A stretch of DNA of 64,000 nucleotides from Kribbella voronezhensis (GTDB lineage: Bacteria; Actinomycetota; Actinomycetes; Propionibacteriales; Kribbellaceae). The notes below the pieces were generated by a model. It ran no database searches. It worked only from the letters and a program-made list of their open reading frames with translations, and was not told where the DNA came from. The stretch is from positions 1,475,154-1,539,153 of the forward strand of contig NZ_SOCE01000001.1 in NCBI RefSeq assembly GCF_004365175.1. The letters run 5' to 3'. A program made the position numbers and the translations under genes. Positions 1 to 8,063 of this stretch are shown in pieces; within the stretch, counting starts at the first letter, position 1, and each line of letters begins with the position of its first letter.

Positions 1-1
1 G

Positions 2-715
2 AATCTGACGATCGCCCGGCTGACGATGTCCACCCTGTTCGGCCACCGGCGAGGACTGCTGCTCTTCATCCTGCCGGCCGTCATGCTCGCGTTGTGCGTA
101 CTGCTGGCACTGACCGTCGACGACACGGCCGAGTTCAGTACGGCGCTGCTGCAGATGTTCGGGCTGGCGGTGATCGTCCCGCTGGTTTCGTTGCTCGCGG
201 CAACGGGTGCGCTCGCGTCCGAGATCGACGACGGCTCGATCGTCTACCTGCTCAGCAAGCCGATCAGGCGATCCACGATCATCGTGACCAAGGCACTCGT
301 CGCCGTCGCGGTCATCGTCGTCCTCGGCGCGGTGCCGATGGTGATCGCCGGCCTGATCCTGGACTTCGGCGATCCGCGGACCGCGCTCGCCTTCGGTGCC
401 GGCACGCTCGTCGCCGGGATCGCCTACACCGCCATCTTCACCGCCCTGTCGGTGATGTCCGGCAACGCGGTGACGATCGGCTTGATCTACGCGCTGCTGT
501 GGGAAGGCGTGATGGGTCAGTACGTCGGCGGCGCCAAGGCGCTCAGCGTCCAGCAGTGGTCGCTGGCGGTCGTCCAGCACCTCACCGACGCACCGCACGT
601 GAAGTCCGACGTGAAGCTGCCGATCGCGCTGATTCTGCTGGTCGCCGTCACCCTCATCGGTATCACTCTGGCCATCGGCCGGCTGCGCTCGCTGGTCCTG
701 TCGACAGCGGAGTAA
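2..715 (+). CDS. ABC-2 type transporter permease, 5' end outside window
   Basis: Membrane subunit of an ABC-2 type exporter, which would pair with an ATPase encoded upstream of the window. The frame is open from the first bases and reads NLTIARLT ahead of the first internal ATG at 26, a typical beginning for an ABC-2 permease core, so the true start lies to the left. About six hydrophobic segments are visible. A cytoplasmic motif, EIDDGSIVYLLSKPI, follows the second segment and is typical of the family. The substrate cannot be told. The gene is followed at 757 by an unrelated small protein on the same strand. The family call is firm; the length and start are not visible. Confidence 0.85.
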   Translation, partial: NLTIARLTMSTLFGHRRGLLLFILPAVMLALCVLLALTVDDTAEFSTALLQMFGLAVIVPLVSLLAATGALASEIDDGSIVYLLSKPIRRSTIIVTKALVAVAVIVVLGAVPMVIAGLILDFGDPRTALAFGAGTLVAGIAYTAIFTALSVMSGNAVTIGLIYALLWEGVMGQYVGGAKALSVQQWSLAVVQHLTDAPHVKSDVKLPIALILLVAVTLIGITLAIGRLRSLVLSTAE

Positions 716-756
716 ATTCGCCCGCTCCTGCCGCGATCCTGAAGTACGCTGTCGCC

Positions 757-1290
757 ATGACAGGAGTGAAAGCGGCTACGGTACTGGCAGGATTGATGGT
801 CTCCGAGCAGCCGCGACCGGAGTTCGAGCAAGCGCTCAGCCCGTTCGCGCCACTGATCGGCAGCTGGGACCTCGACGTCTCGTGGTACGACGACGACGGT
901 CAGGTCGTCCGGGAGACCAAGGGCGAATGGCACTTCGCCTACGCCCTCGACGGCCGTGCGGTGGCCGACATCTGGATCACCCCGAGCCGGGCCCGGCGCG
1001 AGGTCGACGGCGACGGTGAATGGGGGCTGTCGATCCGGCTGTACGACCCCGAACTGAACGCGTTCCGCTCGACCTGGATGGGCCCGAAGTACGCGCTGGT
1101 GATGACGTTCGTCGGGCACACCGGCGACAACTCCATCACTCTGGAAGCCAACGAGCCCAAGTCCGCCAAGACCCGCTGGATGTTCACCGACCTCTCCCCC
1201 ACCGGCTTCAACTGGCGCAACGAGGACGAGGATGCCGACGGCAACATCATCGTCCGCCAGCGCTTCGTCGGCCGCCGCGCTCAGCTGTAG
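757..1290 (+). CDS. Conserved hypothetical protein, DUF1579/lipocalin-like
   Basis: A small soluble protein of about 177 residues. I recognise only the general pattern of DUF1579-like or lipocalin-like barrels: SPFAPLIGSWDLDV near the N terminus, then alternating beta strands rich in W, R and D. There is no signal peptide or membrane segment. Two starts are possible: ATG at 757, which has no clear ribosome site, or ATG at 796, preceded by GGCAGG at 786-791. The conserved part begins after 796, so the shorter form is equally likely. The 3' end overlaps the convergent WYL regulator by 10 bases. Function unknown. Confidence 0.7.
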   Translation: MTGVKAATVLAGLMVSEQPRPEFEQALSPFAPLIGSWDLDVSWYDDDGQVVRETKGEWHFAYALDGRAVADIWITPSRARREVDGDGEWGLSIRLYDPELNAFRSTWMGPKYALVMTFVGHTGDNSITLEANEPKSAKTRWMFTDLSPTGFNWRNEDEDADGNIIVRQRFVGRRAQL

Positions 1291-2255
1291 GTCGCTACCG
1301 CGGCCGATGCCAACTCGAGGAGCCGGCCGCGGAGGTCCGCCGGCTCCAGCACCTCGACATCACCACCGAAGCCCAGCAGCACACCGCACGCTGCCTCGCG
1401 AACCCGGAACCGCATGGCGACATGAGGCCACTCGTCGTCCGCCGGTACGTCGCGCGCCTGCTCACCCTTCGCCAGCATGGGCGTGGCGATCCGCCTGACC
1501 AACTCGGCCCGCTCCGGTCGCACCCTGACCACCACGTCGACTCCGGCCGGCAGACTCCGCTCCAACCCGGACCGGAGCCGCTGCCATTCCTCCTGCAGAT
1601 CAAGGCCTTCCGGCCGTTCGCTTGGCTGGTCCAGTACGTCGACCTGCTCGATCCGCGACACCCTGTACATCCGGGAGACCCCGCGATGCGCGGCGATGAG
1701 ATACCACCGGCCCGCCTGCTCCACGAGCCCCCAGGGGTCGACGGTACGGCGTACTGGGCGTCCTGCTGTCGCCGAGGCATACCTGACGCGTACGCGCCGA
1801 CGGGTCACCACCGCCTGACGTAGTACGGGCAGTGCGCCGGTGTCCTCGGCCTCTGCGAACCAGCGGCGCCGGTCGACCACGATCGCTCCCGACAGCGCTT
1901 CGGCGTCGTCCTGCAGTTGCAGTGGAAGGGTCGACGACAGCTTGCCCATCGCGGACTGCAGCGCGTCCCGCAGGCCCAGCTCCTCCGACAGGGATGCGCG
2001 GCCGGACCACGCGAACAGCGCCTGTGCCTCGCGCGGAGTCAGGCCGCTCACGTCAGCCCTGTAGCCGGGCAGCAGAACGCAACCGCCGTTGCGGCCGCGC
2101 TCGGTGTAGACGGGCACGCCTGCTGCCGACAGCGCCTCCATGTCGCGCATCACCGTGCGCCGCGACACCTCGAGCCGCTCAGCGAGCTCGCGCGCGCTCA
2201 GCCGCGGGTGCTGTTGCAGCAGCAGGATGATCTGCAACAGGCGATCGGCTCTCAT
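1281..2255 (-). CDS. YafY-type transcriptional regulator with WYL domain
   Basis: A DNA-binding regulator of 324 residues. The N terminus holds a winged helix-turn-helix (LSARELAERLEVSRRTVMRD, about residues 18-37). The middle carries the WYL ligand-sensing region (DPWGLVEQAGRWYLIAAH, then YRVSRIEQVDVL). The C-terminal part is the WCX-like extension. Start ATG is at 2255. It faces the DinB-like gene at 2330 across 74 bases containing a strong imperfect palindrome (2264-2288). This arrangement suggests that it controls that gene and itself. The ligand is unknown; WYL domains in other proteins bind nucleotides or small metabolites. Confidence 0.92.
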   Translation of the reverse strand: MRADRLLQIILLLQQHPRLSARELAERLEVSRRTVMRDMEALSAAGVPVYTERGRNGGCVLLPGYRADVSGLTPREAQALFAWSGRASLSEELGLRDALQSAMGKLSSTLPLQLQDDAEALSGAIVVDRRRWFAEAEDTGALPVLRQAVVTRRRVRVRYASATAGRPVRRTVDPWGLVEQAGRWYLIAAHRGVSRMYRVSRIEQVDVLDQPSERPEGLDLQEEWQRLRSGLERSLPAGVDVVVRVRPERAELVRRIATPMLAKGEQARDVPADDEWPHVAMRFRVREAACGVLLGFGGDVEVLEPADLRGRLLELASAAVATYS

Positions 2256-2263
2256 GACTTCGA

Positions 2264-2288
2264 ATATAAGACAGAAGATGTCCCATAT
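2264..2288. promoter_or_regulatory. Candidate operator between WYL regulator and DinB-like gene
   Basis: Inverted repeat with arms ATATAAGACA and TGTCCCATAT separated by GAAGA; the arms match at 8 of 10 positions. It lies in the divergent intergenic region, 9 bases from the regulator start and 42 bases from the GTG of the target. It is much more AT-rich than its surroundings. Confidence 0.6.
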
Positions 2289-2329
2289 CTGCCGCCAGAG
2301 TGGTACTCACACCAACTACTGGAGGAATC

Positions 2330-2893
2330 GTGACGGACCCACGCCCGATGCTCGCGCTCGCCCTGGACCAGACCCAGGCGATGATCGACACCGTCGGAGC
2401 CGACGACCTGGACCGGCCGACGCCGTGCCCGGAGTACGACGTACGCACACTGCTCGGCCATCTCGTCACGGTCGTCGGCCGGATCAACCTCGCGCTGACC
2501 GGCGGCGACCCGCTGACCATCCCGACCGTGACGCCCGGCATCACGGACTTCGCGGGCGCCTGGAAAGAACGTCGTGCGGTTCTCGACGACACCTTGTCCG
2601 ACCCGGCTGTGCTCGCGGTGACCTGCAAGTTGCCGTGGGGGACGCTGCCGGGAGCAGCGGCGATCGCTGCCTACGTGGGTGAGCTCACCACTCACTCGTG
2701 GGACATCGCGAAGGCGACCGGGCGCACTGACCTGCTCGACGAGTCGCTGGCGGAGTACTGCCTGCCCCTGGTGCAGCAGTTCATCCCGGCCGAGCCACGG
2801 GGTGGGCACGTGCCGTTCGGGCCCGTGGTGGAGGTGGCGGACGACGCACCGGCGTACGACCGGCTGGTCGCCTGGGAAGGCCGCAAGCCGTAG
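2330..2893 (+). CDS. TIGR03086-type metal-binding protein (DinB/mycothiol-dependent fold)
   Basis: A 187-residue protein of the DinB-like four-helix family typical of mycothiol-producing actinomycetes. Visible signatures are the early RPTPCPEYDVRTLLGHL segment, with the first metal-ligand histidine, and the ELTTHSWDIAKATG segment around residues 115-130, which holds the second histidine. Members are thought to bind a divalent metal, and some use mycothiol as a cofactor; the substrate here is unknown. I chose the GTG at 2330 because GGAGG lies at 2321-2325. The gene is divergent from the WYL regulator and is followed by a strong hairpin at 2902-2930. Confidence 0.88.
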   Translation: MTDPRPMLALALDQTQAMIDTVGADDLDRPTPCPEYDVRTLLGHLVTVVGRINLALTGGDPLTIPTVTPGITDFAGAWKERRAVLDDTLSDPAVLAVTCKLPWGTLPGAAAIAAYVGELTTHSWDIAKATGRTDLLDESLAEYCLPLVQQFIPAEPRGGHVPFGPVVEVADDAPAYDRLVAWEGRKP

Positions 2894-2901
2894 TACTGGC
2901 T

Positions 2902-2930
2902 CGGCCCGGCTGGTTTGTCCGGCCGGGCCG
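2902..2930. terminator. Bidirectional hairpin terminator
   Basis: Perfect 9-bp arms CGGCCCGGC (2902-2910) and GCCGGGCCG (2922-2930) with an 11-base loop. It sits between the convergent ends of the DinB-like gene (2893) and the SDR gene (2935). There is no clear T tract, which is common in high-GC actinomycetes. Confidence 0.6.
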
Positions 2931-2934
2931 GGGG

Positions 2935-3690
2935 TCAGCCGACGATGCCGCCGTTGAGGGTGAGGCCGCCGTCGATGGTGATGGTCTGGCCGGTGATCCA
3001 GGAGGCCTCGTCGGACAGCAGGAACCAGACGAGCGAGGCGACGTCCTCGGGACGGCCGAGCCGCTTCATCGGGTACGCCTTGGCGACCTTGTCCTCACGG
3101 CCCTCGTACAGCGCGCCGGCGAACTTGGTCTTCACCACCGCGGGTGCGACCGCGTTGACCCGGATCACCGGCGCCAACTCGACGGCCAGTTCGCTCGTCA
3201 CTCGCGACAGCATCGCCTTGGTCGCGCCGTACCAGCCGATACCGGGTGACGGCGACAGGCCGGCCACCGACGACACGTTCACCACAGCGCCGCCGTGCAC
3301 GCCCATCCAGGCGTCCCGGCAGGCCTTCACCCAGGCGATGGTCGCCAGCACATTCGTGTCGACCATCTTGGTCGCCACGGCGTGGTCCACGTCCAGTAGG
3401 GAGCCGTAGATCGGGTTGATGCCGGTGTTGTTCACCAGCAGATCCACCGACCCGTACGTCGCCACCGCGGCGGCCACGACGCTCGCACGATGCTCCGGGT
3501 CAGCCGCCTTCCCCGCGACGGCCAGTGCGTTCTCCCGGCCGCCGAGGGACTCCACTGCCTGGTCCAGCGTCTCCTGCGTGCGCCCGGTGATCACGACGCG
3601 GGCACCGTCGGCAACGAGGCGCTGCGCGATCGCCAGTCCGATACCGCGCGAGGCGCCGGTGACGATCGCCGTACGGTCCTTGAGGCTCAT
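2935..3690 (-). CDS. SDR family oxidoreductase (FabG-like)
   Basis: NAD(P)-dependent short-chain dehydrogenase/reductase of 251 residues. It shows the cofactor motif TGASRGIG near residues 12-19, the NNTG motif (NNAG type), the catalytic Ser in NVSSVAG, and YGATK with the catalytic Tyr and Lys. The C terminus is the usual [12 protein letters not shown]. The ATG at 3690 shares one base with the thiolase stop (TGATG), so the two are translationally coupled. In context it probably oxidises or reduces a 3-hydroxyacyl/3-ketoacyl intermediate in the same pathway as the upstream thiolase and acyl-CoA dehydrogenase. The exact substrate is not predictable. The open frame runs far upstream, but only this start gives an SDR. 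Confidence 0.93.
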   Translation of the reverse strand: MSLKDRTAIVTGASRGIGLAIAQRLVADGARVVITGRTQETLDQAVESLGGRENALAVAGKAADPEHRASVVAAAVATYGSVDLLVNNTGINPIYGSLLDVDHAVATKMVDTNVLATIAWVKACRDAWMGVHGGAVVNVSSVAGLSPSPGIGWYGATKAMLSRVTSELAVELAPVIRVNAVAPAVVKTKFAGALYEGREDKVAKAYPMKRLGRPEDVASLVWFLLSDEASWITGQTITIDGGLTLNGGIVG

Positions 3691-4910
3691 CAGCTGAGGC
3701 GCTCGAGGATGACAGCCATACCCTGGCCGCCGCCGACGCACATGGTCTCCAGGCCGAACTGCTTGTCCTCGAACTGCAGCCCGTTGACCAGTGTGGTCAT
3801 GATCCGCGCGCCGGTGGAGCCGAACGGGTGGCCGAGCGCGATCGCACCGCCGTGCACGTTCAGCCGGTCCTCCTCGATGCCGAGCTCGCGCGCCGAGCCG
3901 ATCACCTGCACGGCGAAGGCCTCGTTGATCTCGACCAGGTCGATGTCGCCGATGCTCATCCCGGCCCGCGCCAGCGCCTGCTTGGTCGCCTCGACCGGAC
4001 CGAGGCCCATGATCTCCGGCGACAGGCCACTCACGCCGGTGGAAACGATCCGGGCCAGCGGGGTGAGGCCGAGCTCGCGGGCCTTGGTGTCGCTCATGAT
4101 CACTACGGCCGCGGCGCCGTCGTTCAACGGGCAGCAGTTGCCGGCCGTGACAGTTCCGTCGGGGCGGAACACCGGCTGCAGCTGGCTCACCTTCTCCAGC
4201 GTCGTACCGGCTCGCGGGCCGTCGTCCTTCGTGACGACCGTGCCGTCGGGCAGCGTCACCGGGGTGATCTCGCGCTCGAAGAAGCCGTTGCCGATCGCCT
4301 TCTCGGCCAGGTTCTGCGACCGTACGCCGAACGCGTCCTGGTCGGCGCGGCTGATTCCCTTCAGCGTCGCCACGTTCTCCGCGGTCTGGCCCATCGAGAT
4401 GTAGATGTCCGGGATCAGGCCGTCCTCGCGCGGGTCGTGCCAGGTCTCGTTGGTCTCGGCGTACTTCTCGGTGCGCTGGACCGCGTCGGCGAACTCCTGG
4501 TTGAACGAGCTCGGGTCGCCGACTCCCGCGGACCCGAAGTTCTTGTACCGCGAGACGCACTCGACGCCGGCGCTGACGAAGATGTCGCCCTCACCGGACT
4601 TGATCGCGTGGAAGGCCATCCGCGCGGTCTGCGTCGACGACGCGCAGAACCGGTTGATCGTGGTCGCCGGGGTGTTGTCCCAGCCGAGCTGTACGGCGAT
4701 CCGGCGGGCCATGTTGCCGCCGTGCTCGTCGTGCGGCTCCGCGCAGCCGACCATCAGGTCCTCGATCTGGTCCCCGGTCAGGCCCACCTTGTCGACGGCC
4801 GCCTTGATCAGCTGGACGGCCAGGTCGTCCGGGCGGATGTCCTTCAGCGAACCCTTGCCGGCCCGGCCGATCGGCGACCGCGCGGTGGAGACGATGACTG
4901 CTTCGGGCAT
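3690..4910 (-). CDS. Acetyl-CoA C-acyltransferase (thiolase)
   Basis: Degradative-type thiolase of 406 residues, the length usual for FadA-like enzymes. It cleaves 3-ketoacyl-CoA with CoA. The acyl-accepting cysteine is in NRFCASSTQ (about residue 89). The active-site histidine is in [12 protein letters not shown] and the second cysteine is in MCVGGGQGM near the C terminus. The first cysteine motif has SST where many homologues have SGL, a small variation. It lies between the acyl-CoA dehydrogenase (50 bases upstream) and the SDR (1-base overlap), forming a beta-oxidation-type operon under the divergent TetR gene. Confidence 0.95.
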   Translation of the reverse strand: MPEAVIVSTARSPIGRAGKGSLKDIRPDDLAVQLIKAAVDKVGLTGDQIEDLMVGCAEPHDEHGGNMARRIAVQLGWDNTPATTINRFCASSTQTARMAFHAIKSGEGDIFVSAGVECVSRYKNFGSAGVGDPSSFNQEFADAVQRTEKYAETNETWHDPREDGLIPDIYISMGQTAENVATLKGISRADQDAFGVRSQNLAEKAIGNGFFEREITPVTLPDGTVVTKDDGPRAGTTLEKVSQLQPVFRPDGTVTAGNCCPLNDGAAAVVIMSDTKARELGLTPLARIVSTGVSGLSPEIMGLGPVEATKQALARAGMSIGDIDLVEINEAFAVQVIGSARELGIEEDRLNVHGGAIALGHPFGSTGARIMTTLVNGLQFEDKQFGLETMCVGGGQGMAVILERLS

Positions 4911-4960
4911 GACTTTGGCCTTCTTTCTCAGGGATTCCGCCGATGGAGGACGAGTTCTTG

Positions 4961-6106
4961 CTAGAGCCCGAGGTCTCTTCCGATCAGCTCTTTCATGATC
5001 TCGTTGCTACCGGCCCAGATCTTCGTCACCCGGGCATCGCGCCACGCACGGGCCACGCGGTACTCGTTCATGTAGCCGTAGCCGCCGTGCAACTGGACGC
5101 ACGCGTCCAGGATCTCGTTCTGGATCTGCGCGCTCCACCACTTCGCCTTGGCCGCGTCGACCGCGGACAGCCGATCCTCGTCGTGCGCCACGATCGCGTT
5201 GTCGACGTACGCCTGGGTGACCTCGGCCTTGGTGACCAGTTCGGCGAGCACGAACTTGTTGTACTGGAACGAGCCGACCGGCTGGCCGAAGGCCTTGCGC
5301 TGCTTCACGTACTCGATCGTCTCGTCGAGGATCTGGGTGGCGTGCGCGATGTTCGACACCGCCGCGCCGACCCGCTCCTGGGCGAGGCGCTCCATCATGT
5401 GGATGAAGCCGCGGTCGACCTCGCCGATCACGTTCTCGTCGGGGACGAAGACGTCCTCGAAGAACAACTCCGACGTACCGGACTCGGTCTGGCCGACCTT
5501 GTCCAGCTTGCGGCCGCGGGCGAAGCCCTCCATCCCCTCCTCGATCGCGAACAAGGTGATGCCCTTGGCGCCCTTGCCCGGGTCGGTCCGGGCGGCGGTG
5601 ATGGTCAGGTCGGCCATGTCGCCGTTGGTGATGAAGGTCTTCGACCCGTTCACCACCCAGCCGCCGTCGGCCTTCTTCGCGGTCGTCTTCAGCGCGGCCA
5701 GGTCGGACCCGCCGGACGGCTCGGTCATCCCGATCGCGGCGATCAGCTCACCGGAGCAGAACTTCGGCAGCCAGCGCTGCTTCTGCTCCTCGGTGCCCAG
5801 ATCCACCAGGTACGGCGCGGCGCAGTCGAAGTGGATGCCGAAGCAGCTCGACAGCGAGGCGGAGACCTTGGAGACCTCCTCGGCGAACACCGCGTTGAAC
5901 CGGTAGTCCCCGACCGACGAACCGCCGTACTCCTCCGGTACGTCGAGGCCGAGGAAGCCCTGCTTGCCGGCTTCCAGCCAGGCGGCGCGCTCGATCGTCT
6001 TCTCCTCGAGGAACTTCTCCATCCGCGGCACCAGCGACCGGTCGGCGTACTCCTTCGCACTGGCTCGGAAGGCGTGGTGATCCTCGCCGAAGATGATGCG
6101 GTCCAT
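4961..6106 (-). CDS. Acyl-CoA dehydrogenase
   Basis: FAD-dependent acyl-CoA dehydrogenase of 381 residues, full length for the family. Visible motifs are the flavin/substrate loop AAIGMTEPSGGSDLA, FITNGDMAD, the SGTSELFFEDVFVP segment, the HGGYGYMNEY segment and the C-terminal WAGSNEIMKELIGRDL. It introduces the alpha-beta double bond into an acyl-CoA and passes electrons to ETF. It is the first gene of the leftward operon with thiolase and SDR and starts at ATG 6106, 98 bases from the likely TetR start. The chain length or branching of the substrate cannot be read from the sequence. Confidence 0.95.
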   Translation of the reverse strand: MDRIIFGEDHHAFRASAKEYADRSLVPRMEKFLEEKTIERAAWLEAGKQGFLGLDVPEEYGGSSVGDYRFNAVFAEEVSKVSASLSSCFGIHFDCAAPYLVDLGTEEQKQRWLPKFCSGELIAAIGMTEPSGGSDLAALKTTAKKADGGWVVNGSKTFITNGDMADLTITAARTDPGKGAKGITLFAIEEGMEGFARGRKLDKVGQTESGTSELFFEDVFVPDENVIGEVDRGFIHMMERLAQERVGAAVSNIAHATQILDETIEYVKQRKAFGQPVGSFQYNKFVLAELVTKAEVTQAYVDNAIVAHDEDRLSAVDAAKAKWWSAQIQNEILDACVQLHGGYGYMNEYRVARAWRDARVTKIWAGSNEIMKELIGRDLGL

Positions 6107-6160
6107 CGTTGGGGCCTCCCGATCTCAGTGCTGGCGCTGTGCTGGCTTTTTCCGTGGTCA

Positions 6161-6176
6161 CTAAGCGCTTGCTTAG
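6161..6176. promoter_or_regulatory. Candidate TetR operator
   Basis: Perfect inverted repeat CTAAGC-GCTT-GCTTAG in the region between the acyl-CoA dehydrogenase start (6106) and the TetR start (6205). Size and symmetry fit a TetR-family dimer. It would control the acyl-CoA operon and the regulator together. Confidence 0.75.
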
Positions 6177-6204
6177 CTTTACCAATCTAGGGCAGGGTGT
6201 CAAC

Positions 6205-6804
6205 GTGTCCGCAGTCACCAGTCCCCTCGTCTGGGAGCATGTCCAGCCCCCCGCCGCCCGGCGGCTCCTCACCGGCGCCATCGACGCCTTCGCCGAACGC
6301 GGCTTCCAGGCGACCACCACCCGCGACATCGCCTCCCGAGCCGGCATGAGCCCCGCCGCCCTCTACGTCCACTACCCCTCCAAAGAACGCCTCCTCTTCG
6401 AAATAAGCCTCTACGGCCACCAAGCAGCCCTCGAAATCCTGACGAAGGCCGACTCAGGCGCGGCGCCGGCTGATCGGCTGCGGGCGATGGTCTCGGCGTT
6501 TACTGCTTGGCATGCGGAGCATCACACGATTGCCCGGGTAGTGCAGTACGAGTTGGCGGCGCTGAGTCCTGAGCATTTCGCGGAGGTGGCGACGATTCGG
6601 CGGGCGATCTCGGCGATGATCGAGCAGGTGCTGGCCGACGGTGTGGCCGATGGGTCGTTCGCGGTGGACGACCTGCACGGTACGACGCTTGCGGTGCTCT
6701 CGCTGTCGATCGACGTGGCCCGCTGGTACTCACCGTCCCGCCAGGATCCGGCCGAGCTCGGCGCACTGTACGCCGACCTGGCGCTTCGGATGGTGCAGGC
6801 CTAG
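6205..6804 (+). CDS. TetR/AcrR family transcriptional regulator
   Basis: A 199-residue TetR-family regulator. The N-terminal HTH is clear: DAFAERGFQATTTRDIA, then AGMSPAALYVHYPSKERLLFE (about residues 25-65). The rest is the variable helical ligand domain. I chose GTG 6205 because upstream codons in the same frame have no regulator-like sequence; the AT-rich palindrome at 6161-6176 would otherwise be inside the gene. It is divergent from the acyl-CoA dehydrogenase operon, so an acyl-CoA is a plausible inducer (inference from context). The gene ends 10 bases before a strong terminator hairpin. Confidence 0.93.
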   Translation: MSAVTSPLVWEHVQPPAARRLLTGAIDAFAERGFQATTTRDIASRAGMSPAALYVHYPSKERLLFEISLYGHQAALEILTKADSGAAPADRLRAMVSAFTAWHAEHHTIARVVQYELAALSPEHFAEVATIRRAISAMIEQVLADGVADGSFAVDDLHGTTLAVLSLSIDVARWYSPSRQDPAELGALYADLALRMVQA

Positions 6805-6813
6805 AAAAAGCCG

Positions 6814-6853
6814 AAGGCCCCGCGCTTCCCAGATTCGGGAGGCTCGGGGCCTT
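6814..6853. terminator. Bidirectional terminator between TetR and YceI genes
   Basis: Long hairpin with arms AAGGCCCCGCGCTTCCC and GGGAGGCTCGGGGCCTT, six-base loop, two mismatches in 17 pairs. It lies between the convergent ends at 6804 and 6902 and is preceded by an A-run on the + strand, which provides U residues for the leftward transcript. Confidence 0.8.
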
Positions 6854-6901
6854 TCAGTTCACCGCGAGACTCGGCTCAGCGGCGTACCGGCGTACGGAAG
6901 A

Positions 6902-7465
6902 TCAGGCCTGCAGGGCAGCCTGGACGTCGAGGTGGATGTCGACCTTGTCACCGATCAGCAGCTTGCCACCCTCGAGCGGCACGTTGAAGTCGATGCCCCA
7001 GTCCTTGCGGCTGATCGAGCTGGAGGCCTCGAAGCCGATGATGGTCTGGCCGTAGGCGTTCTGCTCGACGCCGAGGAACTCGACGGCGAACTCGATCGGC
7101 TTGGTGACGTCCTTGATGGTCAGGTCGCCGGCGAGGATGTAGTCGTCACCCTCGGGCTTGAAGGCGGTGCTGACGAACGTCATCTTCGGGCTGTTCTCGG
7201 CGTCGAAGAAGTCACCGGACTTCAGGTGCCCGTCGCGCTGCGCGTTGCGGGTGTGCACGGAGCCCAGCTCGACGCTCACGTTGGCGGTCGACTCCTCCAG
7301 CGAGTCCTTGACGACGATCTCGCCGCTGAACTCCTGGAAGGTGCCACGGACCTTGGTCATCAGGTGACGAACGGTGAAGCCGATCTCGCTGTGTGCAACG
7401 TCCAGCGCGTACGTGCCGGTCACCAGGCCGGGGATGGTGTTGGTGGCGGTCGCGGTCTCGCTCAT
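6902..7465 (-). CDS. YceI family protein
   Basis: A 187-residue YceI-like lipocalin-fold protein that binds isoprenoid or other lipid molecules in characterised relatives. Signatures: YALDVAHSEIGFTVRHLMTKVRG near the N terminus, the SVHTRNAQRDGHLKSGDFFD segment, LTIKDVTKPIEF, and FEASSSISRKDWGIDFN near the end. There is no signal peptide, so it is predicted to be cytoplasmic, unlike the periplasmic YceI of enterics. Divergent from a MarR regulator at 7599 across a region with two related 14-base boxes, so probably repressed by it. Confidence 0.93.
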   Translation of the reverse strand: MSETATATNTIPGLVTGTYALDVAHSEIGFTVRHLMTKVRGTFQEFSGEIVVKDSLEESTANVSVELGSVHTRNAQRDGHLKSGDFFDAENSPKMTFVSTAFKPEGDDYILAGDLTIKDVTKPIEFAVEFLGVEQNAYGQTIIGFEASSSISRKDWGIDFNVPLEGGKLLIGDKVDIHLDVQAALQA

Positions 7466-7521
7466 TACTGGTTCCTCTCAAGGGGGCAATGTCTGGTCGG
7501 GGGCGACGCAGCATCGGAGAT

Positions 7522-7575
7522 GTTAAAATTTCAACGATTGCTACGACAGTAGACAGTAACGGTTTAAAAGTCAAC
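7522..7575. promoter_or_regulatory. Twin MarR-type boxes between YceI and MarR genes
   Basis: Two related 14-mers, GTTAAAATTTCAAC (7522-7535, near-palindromic) and GTTTAAAAGTCAAC (7562-7575), identical at 11 of 14 positions and 40 bases apart. They form an AT-rich island between the divergent starts and are good operator candidates for the MarR protein. Confidence 0.7.
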
Positions 7576-7598
7576 TACATTCCCGGTACACTGGTGCC

Positions 7599-8063
7599 GT
7601 GACGATGACGACTGGGACCCGGTGGCTGAACTCCGAACAGCAGGTGGCGTGGCGCGCGTACCTGCTGGGCACTGCGCGCCTGATGGCCAAGCTCGATGAC
7701 GACCTGCGCCAGTTCGGCCTGGGCATCAACGACTACGAGATCCTGGTCCGACTGTCCGAGGCACCCGACCGGCGGCTGCGGATGGCCGAGCTCGCCGACC
7801 GGCTGCACCAGAGCCGCTCCCGCCTGACCCACACCGTCGGCCGGCTCGAAGCCGCCGAACTGGTCCGCCGGACGTCCTGCAAAAGCGACAAGCGAGGCGT
7901 CTGGGCCGAGCTCACCGACGCCGGCATGTCGCTGCTGGAGCAGGCCGCGCCGTACCACGTGGAGGGCGTCCGCGAGAATCTCGTCGACCTGGCCTCGCCG
8001 GACGACTTCGCCGCGGTCGGCCGGGTCTTCGACGCCGTCTCGGAACACATCGGCCAGCGTTGA
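7599..8063 (+). CDS. MarR family transcriptional regulator
   Basis: A 154-residue winged-helix regulator. The centre of the protein is typical MarR: LADRLHQSRSRLTHTVGRLE as recognition region, then a wing with RRTSCKSDKRGVWAELTDAG. GTG 7599 gives the longest form; ATG 7605 is two codons later, and neither has a strong ribosome site. The gene is divergent from YceI and overlaps the SGNH hydrolase start (TTG 8060) by four bases, so it is co-transcribed with that enzyme. Its probable operators are the boxes at 7522-7575. A phenolic or lipophilic ligand would be usual for the family, but none can be inferred. Confidence 0.92.
   Translation: MTMTTGTRWLNSEQQVAWRAYLLGTARLMAKLDDDLRQFGLGINDYEILVRLSEAPDRRLRMAELADRLHQSRSRLTHTVGRLEAAELVRRTSCKSDKRGVWAELTDAGMSLLEQAAPYHVEGVRENLVDLASPDDFAAVGRVFDAVSEHIGQR

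Noticed and set aside
94..756. Long upstream extension of the frame of the DUF1579-like gene
   Set aside because: It overlaps the ABC permease in another frame and is Arg-rich; the conserved protein begins only after 757 or 796.
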